A program made the translations under genes and the position numbers. A DNA stretch of 64,000 bases, from assembly GCF_000508165.1 (NCBI RefSeq), contig NZ_AYOZ01000062.1, positions 1-64,000 on the forward strand, in the 5' to 3' direction. Positions 11,828-20,425 of the stretch are shown one piece after another. The DNA is from Marinomonas profundimaris. Its GTDB lineage: Bacteria; Pseudomonadota; Gammaproteobacteria; Pseudomonadales; Marinomonadaceae. Each line of letters starts with the position of its first letter. Positions within the stretch are counted from its first letter, which is position 1. The notes under the pieces were generated by a model. It ran no database searches. It was not told where the DNA came from and saw nothing but the letters and a program-made list of their open reading frames with translations.

Positions 11828-12885
11828 ACAAAATAGACAGATACATTGGCAACAGTGTTTTATGGGCGTTTCTGATTGTCGCCGTTGTGCTGCTTGGACT
11901 GGACTTTGCGCTAACCTTCATAGAACAGATTAAACGCGTCAACGACGCTTATACCATTCAATCTTTGCTGCAAGTCATTCTCTATCGCCTTCCCGGCAAA
12001 CTCGCGGAATACATTCCTATCGCATCATTGATTGGCACACTAATGGGCTTAGGGACGCTGGCCGCCACATCCGAACTCACCGTCATGCGAGCCGCTGGCA
12101 TGCCAATTTGGCGCATTGGCTTCGCTGCCTGCCAACCTATCTTTCTGGTTTCTTTATTAGGAATGGGGATTTCAGAGTTTGTCGCACCAATGGCTGAACA
12201 AAAAGCCAATTTGATTGAAAAGGTCCAAGACCAAGAAAGCGGCGCATTTTCTCTCACTGGAGGCGTATGGTTAAAAGCCGACAATAATTTCGTTTATATT
12301 GACGCCGCCGACGACAAAGGAAAGCTCTATGGTATTCAAATATTTTCGCCAGACGAGCAAAAACTAAAACACATCACCAAAGCCGTCAGCGCACAACACA
12401 TTGATGGCACACTATGGCAGCTTAATGGCGTCAAAAAAACACACTTCGCATCAGACCACGTAGAAACTGAAAGCATGAAAAATGCGGACTGGAATGTCAG
12501 TATCAAACCAGAACATTTATTTCTCGCATCTCAGGAACCCGATACATTATCACTCAGCCAGTTAGCAACCTACCAACAGTATTTGCACCAGCAAAACCTT
12601 GATGCTTCTCAATATGAATTAGAGTTTTGGATTACCATATTGCGACCCATCGCCTCATTGGCACTGGTGCTTGTAGCACTTTCGAGTGTGTTTGGACCGT
12701 TGCGATCTTCGACCATGGGCGGCCGTATTTTCACCGGGGTCATTATCGGCTTAGCGTTTCAAAACGCACTCAACCTATTTGGTCGAATGAGCGTTGCCGT
12801 TGACTTCCCGCCCGTTATAGGGGTTAGCATTCCCATTATTATTTGTTTGTTCGCCGGCATAATGCTTGTGAGACGCAGAGGATAA
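11824..12885 (+). CDS. lptG: LPS export permease LptG
   Basis: Partner of LptF in the LptB2FG lipopolysaccharide extractor. 353 residues, with the same layout: N-terminal helices (WAFLIVAVVLLGLDFALTF), a soluble periplasmic beta-jellyroll in the middle, and C-terminal helices ending in GIMLVRRRG. The start codon overlaps the lptF stop (ATGA), so the two are translationally coupled. The ATPase gene lptB is not in this window, as usual. Confidence 0.96.
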   Translation: MNKIDRYIGNSVLWAFLIVAVVLLGLDFALTFIEQIKRVNDAYTIQSLLQVILYRLPGKLAEYIPIASLIGTLMGLGTLAATSELTVMRAAGMPIWRIGFAACQPIFLVSLLGMGISEFVAPMAEQKANLIEKVQDQESGAFSLTGGVWLKADNNFVYIDAADDKGKLYGIQIFSPDEQKLKHITKAVSAQHIDGTLWQLNGVKKTHFASDHVETESMKNADWNVSIKPEHLFLASQEPDTLSLSQLATYQQYLHQQNLDASQYELEFWITILRPIASLALVLVALSSVFGPLRSSTMGGRIFTGVIIGLAFQNALNLFGRMSVAVDFPPVIGVSIPIIICLFAGIMLVRRRG

Positions 12886-12904
12886 CCAAAACGCCTCAAC
12901 GTGA

Positions 12905-14071
12905 TCAAGACGCCATAAAACGAGCAATTCTTGCCAAGGCCTCTTTCAATCTCGGCCCATCACAAGTGTAAGCAAATCGCACATACTTATGTGCATCTTT
13001 GACGCCAAAATCCGCACCGGGCGTCAACGCCACGTTTTCTTTCTCCAGCAAGTCTAAGCACCACGCCATGGTGTCTTGCGTCACGCCCGACACATCCACA
13101 TAAACATAAAACGCACCGTGCGCTGGCGCCACCACAGGCAAACCAATCGTCCGTAAACCTTCAAGCAGAACCAAGCGGCGAGCATTCATAGTCTGGCGAC
13201 GCACCTCACACTCAGCCAGCACATCGGGAGAGAAGGCACGAATCGCAGCGTACTGAGAAACACTGGGCGCGGAAATAAACAGATTCTGCGCCAACTTCGT
13301 CGCCCCCTCAATTGCCCATTCAGGCACAACCAGCCAACCTAACCGCCAACCCGTCATCGCGAAATATTTCGAAAAACTATTTATCACAAATATATCGTCA
13401 TCAATGGACAGCGCCGAAAAATCTTCCCCCTCATAAACCAACCCTTGGTAAATTTCATCCACCAATAAATGTCCACCAAGCTCACGTACTTTTTCCCACG
13501 CTTCAGCAATATACGCCTTACTTAAAACCGCACCGGTTGGGTTTGAAGGCGACGCCAACCAAAGGCCAGCGGTACGCTCACTCCAATGAGTCGCCAATGT
13601 CGCCAAGTCCATTTCAAAGCCATCGCTGGCGCTGGTCTCCACCAAGCTCGCTTTCGCCCCAACTTGCACAAGAAAATGACGATTGCAGGGATAACAAGGA
13701 TCCGGCATCAAAACATCGTCTTCAGGATTCACCATCAAAGACGCCATCAACAGAAGCGCGCCTGATGCACCGGGCGTGACAATAATGCGCTCCGGTGACA
13801 CAACGACCTGATATTGAGAAAGGTAGTACTCACTAATGGCTTGCTTTAACTCTGGCAAACCCGTTGCGGAGGTATAACCGGTTTTTCCTTGCTGAATCGC
13901 CAACACGCCAGCATGAGCCACTTCGTCAACCGCCACAAAATCAGGCTCGCCGATTTCAAGGTGAATAACGTCCTTACCTTGAGCCGCCAATGCTTTCGCT
14001 CGAGCCAATACAGCCATCACTTGAAATGGCGAAATTTGCGCCACTCTCTGCGCCAATTTATGGTTTTTCAT
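12905..14071 (-). CDS. PLP-dependent class I/II aminotransferase
   Basis: Fold-type I aminotransferase, 388 residues when started at the ATG at 14071 (MKNHKLAQ). An upstream in-frame ATG adds 35 residues that do not look like the family. Seen: PGASGALLL (cofactor phosphate region), SNPTGAV, DEIYQGLVY and the Schiff-base lysine in SFSKYFAMTGWRLGW. It resembles proteins annotated as aspartate or alanine/valine-pyruvate aminotransferase; substrate not decided. Convergent with lptG (19-base gap) and divergent from dksA. Confidence 0.9.
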   Translation of the reverse strand: MKNHKLAQRVAQISPFQVMAVLARAKALAAQGKDVIHLEIGEPDFVAVDEVAHAGVLAIQQGKTGYTSATGLPELKQAISEYYLSQYQVVVSPERIIVTPGASGALLLMASLMVNPEDDVLMPDPCYPCNRHFLVQVGAKASLVETSASDGFEMDLATLATHWSERTAGLWLASPSNPTGAVLSKAYIAEAWEKVRELGGHLLVDEIYQGLVYEGEDFSALSIDDDIFVINSFSKYFAMTGWRLGWLVVPEWAIEGATKLAQNLFISAPSVSQYAAIRAFSPDVLAECEVRRQTMNARRLVLLEGLRTIGLPVVAPAHGAFYVYVDVSGVTQDTMAWCLDLLEKENVALTPGADFGVKDAHKYVRFAYTCDGPRLKEALARIARFMAS

Positions 14072-14223
14072 CCCGTTTTCTCTACCTGATTCAAAAATTT
14101 CGTAACAATTTGCGCAAAAAAAGTGGTTAAGCGTCACGTTATCTGGTAAGTTTCCCGCCGAAAATAAACCACCCAATTTTATCGTTTACAGGTTACCACA
14201 ATGGAAACCTGCGAAGTGAGGCA

Positions 14224-14664
14224 ATGCGTATGCCAAAAATGAACCCTGATTCATTAATGAAAGACTTCACTCCTTATGTAGCTAAGGATGGCGAAGAATA
14301 CATGAACGAGAACCAGTTGGCGCACTTTAAGAGCATCCTACTCAACTGGAAGCAAAACCTTATGGAAGAGGTTGACCGTACGGTTCACCACCTTAAGGAA
14401 GAGGCCGTTAACTATGCCGATCCTAATGATCGTGCTAGCCAAGAGGAAGAGTTTAGCCTAGAACTTCGCGCTCGAGATCGCGAACGCAAACTGGTTAAAA
14501 AGATTTCTCAGACCGTTGAGCTCATTGATGCTGACGATTATGGCTACTGCGAAGAATGTGGTATCGAAATTGGTATTCGTCGCTTAGAAGCTCGTCCAAC
14601 AGCGTCTATGTGCATTGATTGCAAGACATTGGCTGAGATCAAAGAGAGACAAATCGGCGGCTAA
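14224..14664 (+). CDS. dksA: RNA polymerase-binding transcription factor DksA
   Basis: Works with ppGpp through the RNA polymerase secondary channel during the stringent response. 146 residues, close to E. coli's 151. Seen: an N-terminal coiled coil with the acidic tip DPNDRASQEEEF (DxxDxA motif intact) and a four-cysteine zinc finger (CEECGIEIG ... CIDCKTLAE). This is the canonical four-Cys DksA. GAGG precedes the ATG. It is followed by gluQ, the conserved pair. Confidence 0.98.
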   Translation: MRMPKMNPDSLMKDFTPYVAKDGEEYMNENQLAHFKSILLNWKQNLMEEVDRTVHHLKEEAVNYADPNDRASQEEEFSLELRARDRERKLVKKISQTVELIDADDYGYCEECGIEIGIRRLEARPTASMCIDCKTLAEIKERQIGG

Positions 14665-14697
14665 CCATTCGCGTTTTCAGAACCGGACTTACTAACC

Positions 14698-15594
14698 GTG
14701 TCTAACCACGCCAATCCGATGTGTAATCTCTATCGTGGCCGTTTCGCGCCTTCGCCAACCGGCCCACTCCATTTTGGCTCGCTAGTCAGTGCTTTAGCGA
14801 GCTATCTGGACGCAAAAAAACAGCACGGCACGTGGATCATTCGCATCGAAGATGTGGATGGCACTCGCTGCAAACCCCTTTTTTCTCAGCAAATCACCGA
14901 CACACTCCTCAGCTATCATTTATTTCCTGACGAAGACATTCGAATTCAAAGTCGTCATACAAATGCATACGAGCAACAATTGTCTGTATTAAAAGCGCAA
15001 AAAGCGGTTTTTCCTTGCAATTGCACGCGCCAATCTCTCGCTCAATATCATGGCAATCACCCTTTAGTGTGCGACAGTTCGATTGACCAGCCGCACTCAT
15101 GGCGTTTAAAAACCAGTCTTGCGACTTATCAATATCAAGACAGCATTCAAGGCTTGCTCAATTTTGACGGCGACCTAAAAAACAATTGCCCCGTCTTAAA
15201 AAGAAAAGACGGCTATTTCTCTTACCAATTAGCGGTTGTTGTCGATGATCACTTACAGAATATTACTCACCTCGTAAGAGGCGCAGATTTAATAGACACC
15301 ACCGCTCAGCAGTTACACCTTTACCACCTGCTTGGCTGGACGCCGCCATCCATCTGCCACATTCCGCTTATTACTAACGACTCGGGCGATAAAATCAGCA
15401 AGCAAAATCACGCCAAGCCTATTAAAAACAATCACCTAGCCACTCTTCTTCGCGCACTGCATTATCTAAAAATCGACATAACACCGTCATCAATTGAAGA
15501 CGCTCTTTTACTGGCCATTGAGGCCTGGGACCCAAGTAAACTTAATGGCATCAAACACCTTTCGCTAGAAGAGCAGGATCAACACTTTCTCTAA
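14698..15594 (+). CDS. gluQ: Glutamyl-Q tRNA(Asp) synthetase
   Basis: Attaches glutamate to queuosine-34 of tRNA-Asp; a truncated GluRS lacking the anticodon-binding domain. Seen: the nucleotide site FAPSPTGPLHFGSLVSAL, the KMSKS-like region GDKISKQNH, and cysteines FPCNCTRQ with a third in HPLVCDS for zinc. 298 residues. The start is either GTG 14698 or ATG 14719; neither has a clear ribosome-binding site. Directly downstream of dksA as in most Gammaproteobacteria. Confidence 0.95.
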   Translation: MSNHANPMCNLYRGRFAPSPTGPLHFGSLVSALASYLDAKKQHGTWIIRIEDVDGTRCKPLFSQQITDTLLSYHLFPDEDIRIQSRHTNAYEQQLSVLKAQKAVFPCNCTRQSLAQYHGNHPLVCDSSIDQPHSWRLKTSLATYQYQDSIQGLLNFDGDLKNNCPVLKRKDGYFSYQLAVVVDDHLQNITHLVRGADLIDTTAQQLHLYHLLGWTPPSICHIPLITNDSGDKISKQNHAKPIKNNHLATLLRALHYLKIDITPSSIEDALLLAIEAWDPSKLNGIKHLSLEEQDQHFL

Positions 15595-15684
15595 GTCGTT
15601 TGTTCAATTTTATGCATCCCACCATCTCGACCAACCCCCCTCTATGTGTATAATCGTTACACTAGTTACAAGAGGTGACAATTC

Positions 15685-17091
15685 ATGCACAGCATTATGA
15701 TTATTAGCCCAGACAATTCCCCTCTCAGAGAGTCTGAAAAATGGCTGTCCCGCTATGGCTTTCACGTCAACACCAGCAATTCACTGGAACAAGCCAATCG
15801 ATACTATGAGCTGACTGAATTTAACCTTCTCTTGATTGATCAAGAATCCATCAATCAGCTTGAGAACACAAAAAAAGAACTCCCCAGCACACCCAATCGC
15901 ATTGTATTGGACACAAAGCCCAGCCTCACAACCGGCATCAACAGCATGGCTCAAGGGGCCGTTTACTACCTCCCTCTGCCGACGGACTCAGAAACATTAT
16001 TAAAACACGTCGTGAATGCGCTGGAACAAAACGACCACCCTGATTTTGCGCCAGACCCAACACCACAAGTCTATTTCTCCAACACGGAAAAAGAAGAAAC
16101 GATCACCCTTGGCACACCTGGCAGCGGCATTATTGGGCAGTGCCCTCCGATGCTAGAGTTATTTAAAGACATCAAGAAGATTGCCACGACAGAAGCCACA
16201 ACACTGATTCGAGGCGAATCTGGAACCGGTAAAGAGCTGGTCGCCAAAGCCATCCATAACGCCAGCCTAAGAAAGCACAACCAGATTGTCAGTATTAACT
16301 GCGCCGCCATTCCAGAAAATCTGATTGAGTCGGAATTATTTGGTCATGAGAAAGGCGCATTTACAGGGGCCACCGCCGCCCATGACGGTTTAATCAAAAC
16401 CGCCGACAAAGGCACACTGTTTCTTGATGAAATTGGTGAATTGCCCCTTGAAGCTCAGGCCAGACTGCTCCGAGTATTACAAGAAGGCGAAGTTCGTCGG
16501 GTCGGTGCAACCGAGTACAAAAAGGTCAGCATTCGCCTGATTGCCGCAACACACAGAGACCTCTTTGATATGGTGAGGAAAGGGCTATTTCGGGAAGATT
16601 TATACTACCGCCTATATGTCATGGAGTTACTTCTGCCACCACTTAGAGATCGTGGCGATGACATTTCCATGATCGCCAAAGTATTGCTTGAAAAAACCTG
16701 CCAAAAACACAACAAACCTGCTTACCATTACAATCGTGCATTTGATAAGGCCATTCGCTCACACCGCTGGCCAGGCAATGTACGAGAGCTGGAAAACGCC
16801 ATTGAACGAGCCGTCATTCTCAGCCCAGCAGAAAAAGTCGAAGCCGCCAACTTAAAACTGGCCAGCCAACTAAGCGACAACAGCACAAAAAATGTCACAT
16901 CACCCCCCAAAATAGATGACCAAGCCTTAACAGGCACAACACTGGACGATTATTTCAAACACTTCGTCCTCTCGCACCAACACAAGATGACAGAAACACA
17001 ACTTGCACATTCTTTGGGCATATCAAGAAAAAGCCTTTGGGAAAGACGACAGAAACTGGAAATACCCAAAAAAGTAACAACAGAAAAGTAA
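15685..17091 (+). CDS. cbrB: Sigma-54-dependent activator, CbrB-like, with a degenerate receiver
   Basis: 468 residues: receiver-like domain (1-115), AAA+ sigma-54 activation domain (about 147-385; Walker A GESGTGKE 177-184, GAFTGA loop 224-229), Fis-type helix-turn-helix (ETQLAHSLGISRKSLWERRQ). Position (dksA-gluQ-X-pcnB-folK-panB-panC-pgi) and C-terminus match CbrB of the Pseudomonas carbon/nitrogen two-component system. Odd points: the CbrA sensor kinase gene that precedes cbrB in Pseudomonas is absent. The receiver keeps a possible phospho-acceptor (Asp52), but the N-terminal acidic pair is reduced to SPD and the conserved lysine is Leu98 (YYLPLPT). It may work without phosphorylation. 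Its likely target, a sigma-54 promoter, lies just downstream. Confidence 0.8.
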   Translation: MHSIMIISPDNSPLRESEKWLSRYGFHVNTSNSLEQANRYYELTEFNLLLIDQESINQLENTKKELPSTPNRIVLDTKPSLTTGINSMAQGAVYYLPLPTDSETLLKHVVNALEQNDHPDFAPDPTPQVYFSNTEKEETITLGTPGSGIIGQCPPMLELFKDIKKIATTEATTLIRGESGTGKELVAKAIHNASLRKHNQIVSINCAAIPENLIESELFGHEKGAFTGATAAHDGLIKTADKGTLFLDEIGELPLEAQARLLRVLQEGEVRRVGATEYKKVSIRLIAATHRDLFDMVRKGLFREDLYYRLYVMELLLPPLRDRGDDISMIAKVLLEKTCQKHNKPAYHYNRAFDKAIRSHRWPGNVRELENAIERAVILSPAEKVEAANLKLASQLSDNSTKNVTSPPKIDDQALTGTTLDDYFKHFVLSHQHKMTETQLAHSLGISRKSLWERRQKLEIPKKVTTEK

Positions 17092-17187
17092 CACTTGATA
17101 CGAAAATACCCAAATAAATAACGCAATATTGTAAAAAAAGTGTACAGGATTTTCTCAAACCTTAATAAAATCAGCACTTTATTGTTT

Positions 17188-17204
17188 TTGGCACAACAAA
17201 TGCC
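17188..17204 (+). promoter_or_regulatory. Sigma-54 promoter of the CrcZ-like RNA
   Basis: TTGGCAC-acaa-type element: TTGGCAC at 17188-17194 and ATGCC at 17200-17204. GG (-24) and GC (-12) are exactly 12 bases apart, and the match to TGGCACGnnnnTTGCW is close. It lies 97 bases after the stop of the CbrB-like activator; the start of transcription would be near 17215. Confidence 0.8.
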
Positions 17205-17214
17205 TTATAGATGT

Positions 17215-17500
17215 CACAACGATAATAAGATTGACCAAGAATAAAAATAAGTTAATCGTCGTATGTAGGTTCTTAAAAATAAAAACAATAACTAAGAACA
17301 CCGTGACCTCTTCAAACAAAAATAATATTTGAGGTCATGGATGGAAAATCGCTTTGGATAATTGATTTTTTTAGATATACAAGCCTTCGGGCGATGAAAA
17401 CAATGCAATAATAAAAATAAAACCTGAGTAGAACTGCTGAAGCAGCACCCACTTTGTTTTCGGAACTAGTATCTTCATGTATCCAAAGCGATTATTTTAT
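17215..17500 (+). ncRNA. crcZ: Probable CrcZ-like small RNA (Hfq/Crc sequestering)
   Basis: A 554-base gap between the cbrB-like gene and pcnB, where Pseudomonas encodes CrcZ. It has a sigma-54 promoter and at least five clusters of the AANAANAA motif bound by Hfq/Crc: around 17237-17250, 17278-17291, 17315-17325 and 17407-17417, most with overlapping registers. Structure: a 10-bp hairpin (17301-17310 with 17331-17340, one G:U) whose loop displays a motif; a GCC-TTCG-GGC hairpin (17383-17392); CTGC-TGAA-GCAG (17434-17445); and a long-range perfect 14-bp stem (17347-17360 with 17480-17493) followed by ATTTTATTT as a likely 3' end. Known of the family: the RNA titrates Hfq/Crc and relieves carbon catabolite repression. 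Confidence 0.7.
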
Positions 17501-17515
17501 TTACCGATCGGTAAA
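17500..17515. promoter_or_regulatory. Perfect 16-base palindrome upstream of pcnB
   Basis: TTTACCGATCGGTAAA is self-complementary without spacer. It lies just after the proposed 3' end of the CrcZ-like RNA and 130 bases before pcnB. It looks like an operator for a dimeric repressor; the regulator is not known. Confidence 0.4.
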
Positions 17516-17645
17516 TATCAAATCGCTTCGAAATCACTCATCTTTCTCGACACATCAAATTCACCCAGACAAGTCCATTATTCGTGTAAATTTCATCCAT
17601 CACGTGTAGAATGCCCTTTTCGCTAACTTTAAAATTTGTTGTCTA

Positions 17646-19100
17646 ATGCTTACAGGATTAAAATCTCTGGTACGTAAAGCTACCTCTCTGTTTGCCTCAC
17701 CACAGGCTCAGACTTACCCTATTATCATCCCTCGCAGCGATCACAGCTTATCTCGCCAAAATTTAAGCCCGAATGCAGTAAAAGTATTGTATCGCTTAAA
17801 TAAAGCAGGCTACGACGCTTACCTTGTCGGCGGCTGCGTGCGAGACCACCTCATCGGTATTGATCCAAAAGACTTTGATGTCGTCACCAATGCGACGCCT
17901 GAAGAAGTCCACACGATTTTTTCGAACTCAAGACTCATTGGTCGTCGATTTAAACTGGTTCACGTGACATTTGGACGTGAAATCATCGAAGTCTCAACAT
18001 TCAGAGCCAGTGCCGCTCAAGAAGACAACGACGACGAAAACACATCAACAACCTCATTGAAAGGCAAAGACTCCGCGCGATCGGCTCACGGCATCGTATT
18101 ACGCGACAATGTCTACGGTAATATTGAAGAAGACGCGGAACGTCGAGACTTCACGTTCAACGCTCTTTATTACAATGTGAAAGACTTCAGTATTCACGAT
18201 TACTGTGGCGGCCTAAAAGACATTGAAAACAAACAAATTCGCATTATTGGTGACGCTCGACAGCGCTATCAAGAAGACCCAGTTCGTATGCTCCGTGCCA
18301 TTCGCTTTGCAGGAAAATTGGGCTTTGAACTGGAAGCAAAAACAGCCGCTCCTATTAAAGAAATGGCGCATCTGCTAGATCATATTCCGCCAGCACGCCT
18401 GTTTGAAGAAGTCTTAAAATTACTGGGCAGCGGCAACGGTATTGAAACCTTCGTCCTACTTCGTCAATACGGTTTATTCCGCTATTTATTTCCTGACGCT
18501 GAAGCCTTGCTACAAAGCGGCTGGAAACGTGACGATATCAACCCAGAAGCCTTTATCCTTCAGGGTCTAAAAAACACCGACGATCGTATCCAAAGTGGCA
18601 AAACTACGGCACCGTACTTTTTATACGCCGTTCTACTTTGGCCAAGCGTTGCATTACGCCATGAAGAGTTTCAAGCGCAAGGCATGCCAGCCACACCAGC
18701 ACTGCACCAAGCAGCGAACATGGTATTGGATAATCAAGTCGCCTCGACTGCGATTCCTCGACGTTTTTCAACGCCAATGCGTGAAATTTGGGACATGCAA
18801 TTCAGACTGCCAAAACGCTACGGTAAACGTGCATTTTTGCTGTTAGAGCACCCACGTTTTCGTGCCGGCTTTGATTTCTTATTAATCAGAGAGCTAAGCG
18901 GCACAAAACTAGATGGTTTAGGCGATTGGTGGGAAGCATTCCAGCATGGATCAGAAAACCAACAGCGCGAGCTTATTAAAAACATCGATGCTCGATCTAA
19001 CGACAAAGAAGGCCCGAAAAAACGCCGTCCACGTCGCCGCAGAAAGAGCAATGGCAACAGTACAAGCGCAAGCACATTAAGCGAAACATCTGACGAATAA
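17646..19100 (+). CDS. pcnB: Poly(A) polymerase I
   Basis: Adds poly(A) tails to RNA 3' ends and promotes decay. 484 residues. Seen: the nucleotidyltransferase site VGGCVRDHLIGIDPKDFDVV, RRFKLVHV and the RRDFTFNALYY segment of the class II fold, then the RNA-binding helical part and a very basic C-terminal tail (GPKKRRPRRRRKSNG) with a low-complexity Ser/Thr end. First gene of pcnB-folK-panB-panC-pgi; folK follows after 11 bases. No good ribosome-binding site is seen before the ATG. Confidence 0.96.
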   Translation: MLTGLKSLVRKATSLFASPQAQTYPIIIPRSDHSLSRQNLSPNAVKVLYRLNKAGYDAYLVGGCVRDHLIGIDPKDFDVVTNATPEEVHTIFSNSRLIGRRFKLVHVTFGREIIEVSTFRASAAQEDNDDENTSTTSLKGKDSARSAHGIVLRDNVYGNIEEDAERRDFTFNALYYNVKDFSIHDYCGGLKDIENKQIRIIGDARQRYQEDPVRMLRAIRFAGKLGFELEAKTAAPIKEMAHLLDHIPPARLFEEVLKLLGSGNGIETFVLLRQYGLFRYLFPDAEALLQSGWKRDDINPEAFILQGLKNTDDRIQSGKTTAPYFLYAVLLWPSVALRHEEFQAQGMPATPALHQAANMVLDNQVASTAIPRRFSTPMREIWDMQFRLPKRYGKRAFLLLEHPRFRAGFDFLLIRELSGTKLDGLGDWWEAFQHGSENQQRELIKNIDARSNDKEGPKKRRPRRRRKSNGNSTSASTLSETSDE

Positions 19101-19111
19101 GAGGGTGCGCT

Positions 19112-19597
19112 GTGATACAAGCTTATATTGGCCTCGGCAGCAATCTTGAAAATCCAATAGCGCAACTTGATTGCGCTATTGATGCATTAAAGAAACACGA
19201 CGATCTAAAAGATCTTCGTGTTTCTTCTATTTACGGCAGTAAACCCGTTGGTCCACAAGATCAGCCCGACTACATCAACGCCGTCGCATCCTTTAATACC
19301 GTACTTTCCCCCATCGCCCTACTCGACTTATTACAAAGCATAGAACAAGCACAACGCCGAGTCAGAGAACGCCATTGGGGCCCGCGCACCCTTGATTTAG
19401 ATCTGTTATTGTATGGGGCGGAAAAAATACAACTGCCTCGGCTCACCGTGCCACACCCTTACATGCTAGAACGAGGCTTTGTCATCAAACCTCTTAACGA
19501 TCTTGCTCCTGAGATGCTCTTGGAAAATGGCAACACCGTTACCGAGCAGTTACACCAACTTGATACCAGCGATTTGGTCTTTATCAAAGAAGAATAA
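19112..19597 (+). CDS. folK: HPPK, 6-hydroxymethyl-7,8-dihydropterin pyrophosphokinase
   Basis: Transfers pyrophosphate from ATP to the pterin in folate synthesis. 161 residues, GTG start with GAGGG upstream. Seen: AYIGLGSNLENP at the start and the signature WGPRTLDLDLLLYG. Sits between pcnB and panB, 3 bases from panB, as in Pseudomonas. Confidence 0.96.
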   Translation: MIQAYIGLGSNLENPIAQLDCAIDALKKHDDLKDLRVSSIYGSKPVGPQDQPDYINAVASFNTVLSPIALLDLLQSIEQAQRRVRERHWGPRTLDLDLLLYGAEKIQLPRLTVPHPYMLERGFVIKPLNDLAPEMLLENGNTVTEQLHQLDTSDLVFIKEE

Positions 19598-19600
19598 ACT

Positions 19601-20425
19601 ATGTATTCAGATAACTCACAAAGAAAGCTTACCAAGCCCGTTACTTTATCCACTCTCAAAAAGATGAAAATCGATAAAGAAAAAATCACCTGCCTTACCG
19701 CTTATGACGCTTCATTTACCAATGTCATGAACGTAGCCGGTGTAGAAACCATTCTTGTCGGTGATTCTTTGGGCATGGTCATACAAGGCCAAGACAGCAC
19801 ACTACCCGTGACGATTGAAGACATGTGTTATCACACATCCGCAGTGAAACGAGGTAACACCAATGCCTTTATCCTCGCCGACATGTCATTCATGAGTTAC
19901 AGCAAACCAGAACAAGCACTCGATAACGCGGCGAAGCTAATGCAAGCGGGCGCCAGCATGGTTAAATTAGAAGGCGGAAGCTGGCTTGCCGATACCATAC
20001 GACTATTAAGCCAACGCGGTATTCCCGTCTGTGCGCATTTAGGGCTTACCCCTCAGTCCGTACACAAACTTGGTGGCTACAAAGTCCAAGGCAAAAGCCA
20101 AGACGCCGCAGATTTGTTATTAAAAGAGTCTCTTGAATTGGTCGAAGCGGGCGCTGATATATTGCTTTACGAATGCATACCAACGGAACTTGGCAAAAGC
20201 CTAACAGAAGCCGTTCCCGTTCCAACCATTGGCATTGGCGCTGGTCACCACACTGACGGCCAAGTATTGGTAATGCACGACATGCTCGGCATCAATCTTG
20301 GCCACACACCAAAATTCGTCAAAAACTTTTTAACCGATGGTCGCAATGTCACAGAAGCCTTTGAAGCCTATGTAAAAGAAGTAAAAGACGCGACCTTCCC
20401 AGGACCAGAGCACGGATTCAAATAA
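19601..20425 (+). CDS. panB: Ketopantoate hydroxymethyltransferase
   Basis: First committed step to pantothenate: 2-oxoisovalerate plus methylene-tetrahydrofolate gives ketopantoate. 274 residues, TIM barrel. Seen: [19 protein letters not shown] (metal site), [16 protein letters not shown] and [15 protein letters not shown]. The stop overlaps the panC start by one base. Confidence 0.97.
   Translation: MYSDNSQRKLTKPVTLSTLKKMKIDKEKITCLTAYDASFTNVMNVAGVETILVGDSLGMVIQGQDSTLPVTIEDMCYHTSAVKRGNTNAFILADMSFMSYSKPEQALDNAAKLMQAGASMVKLEGGSWLADTIRLLSQRGIPVCAHLGLTPQSVHKLGGYKVQGKSQDAADLLLKESLELVEAGADILLYECIPTELGKSLTEAVPVPTIGIGAGHHTDGQVLVMHDMLGINLGHTPKFVKNFLTDGRNVTEAFEAYVKEVKDATFPGPEHGFK

Noticed and set aside
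12905-14176. N-terminally longer aminotransferase
   Set aside because: The 35 added residues are unlike the family and would intrude on the dksA promoter; the ATG at 14071 fits better.
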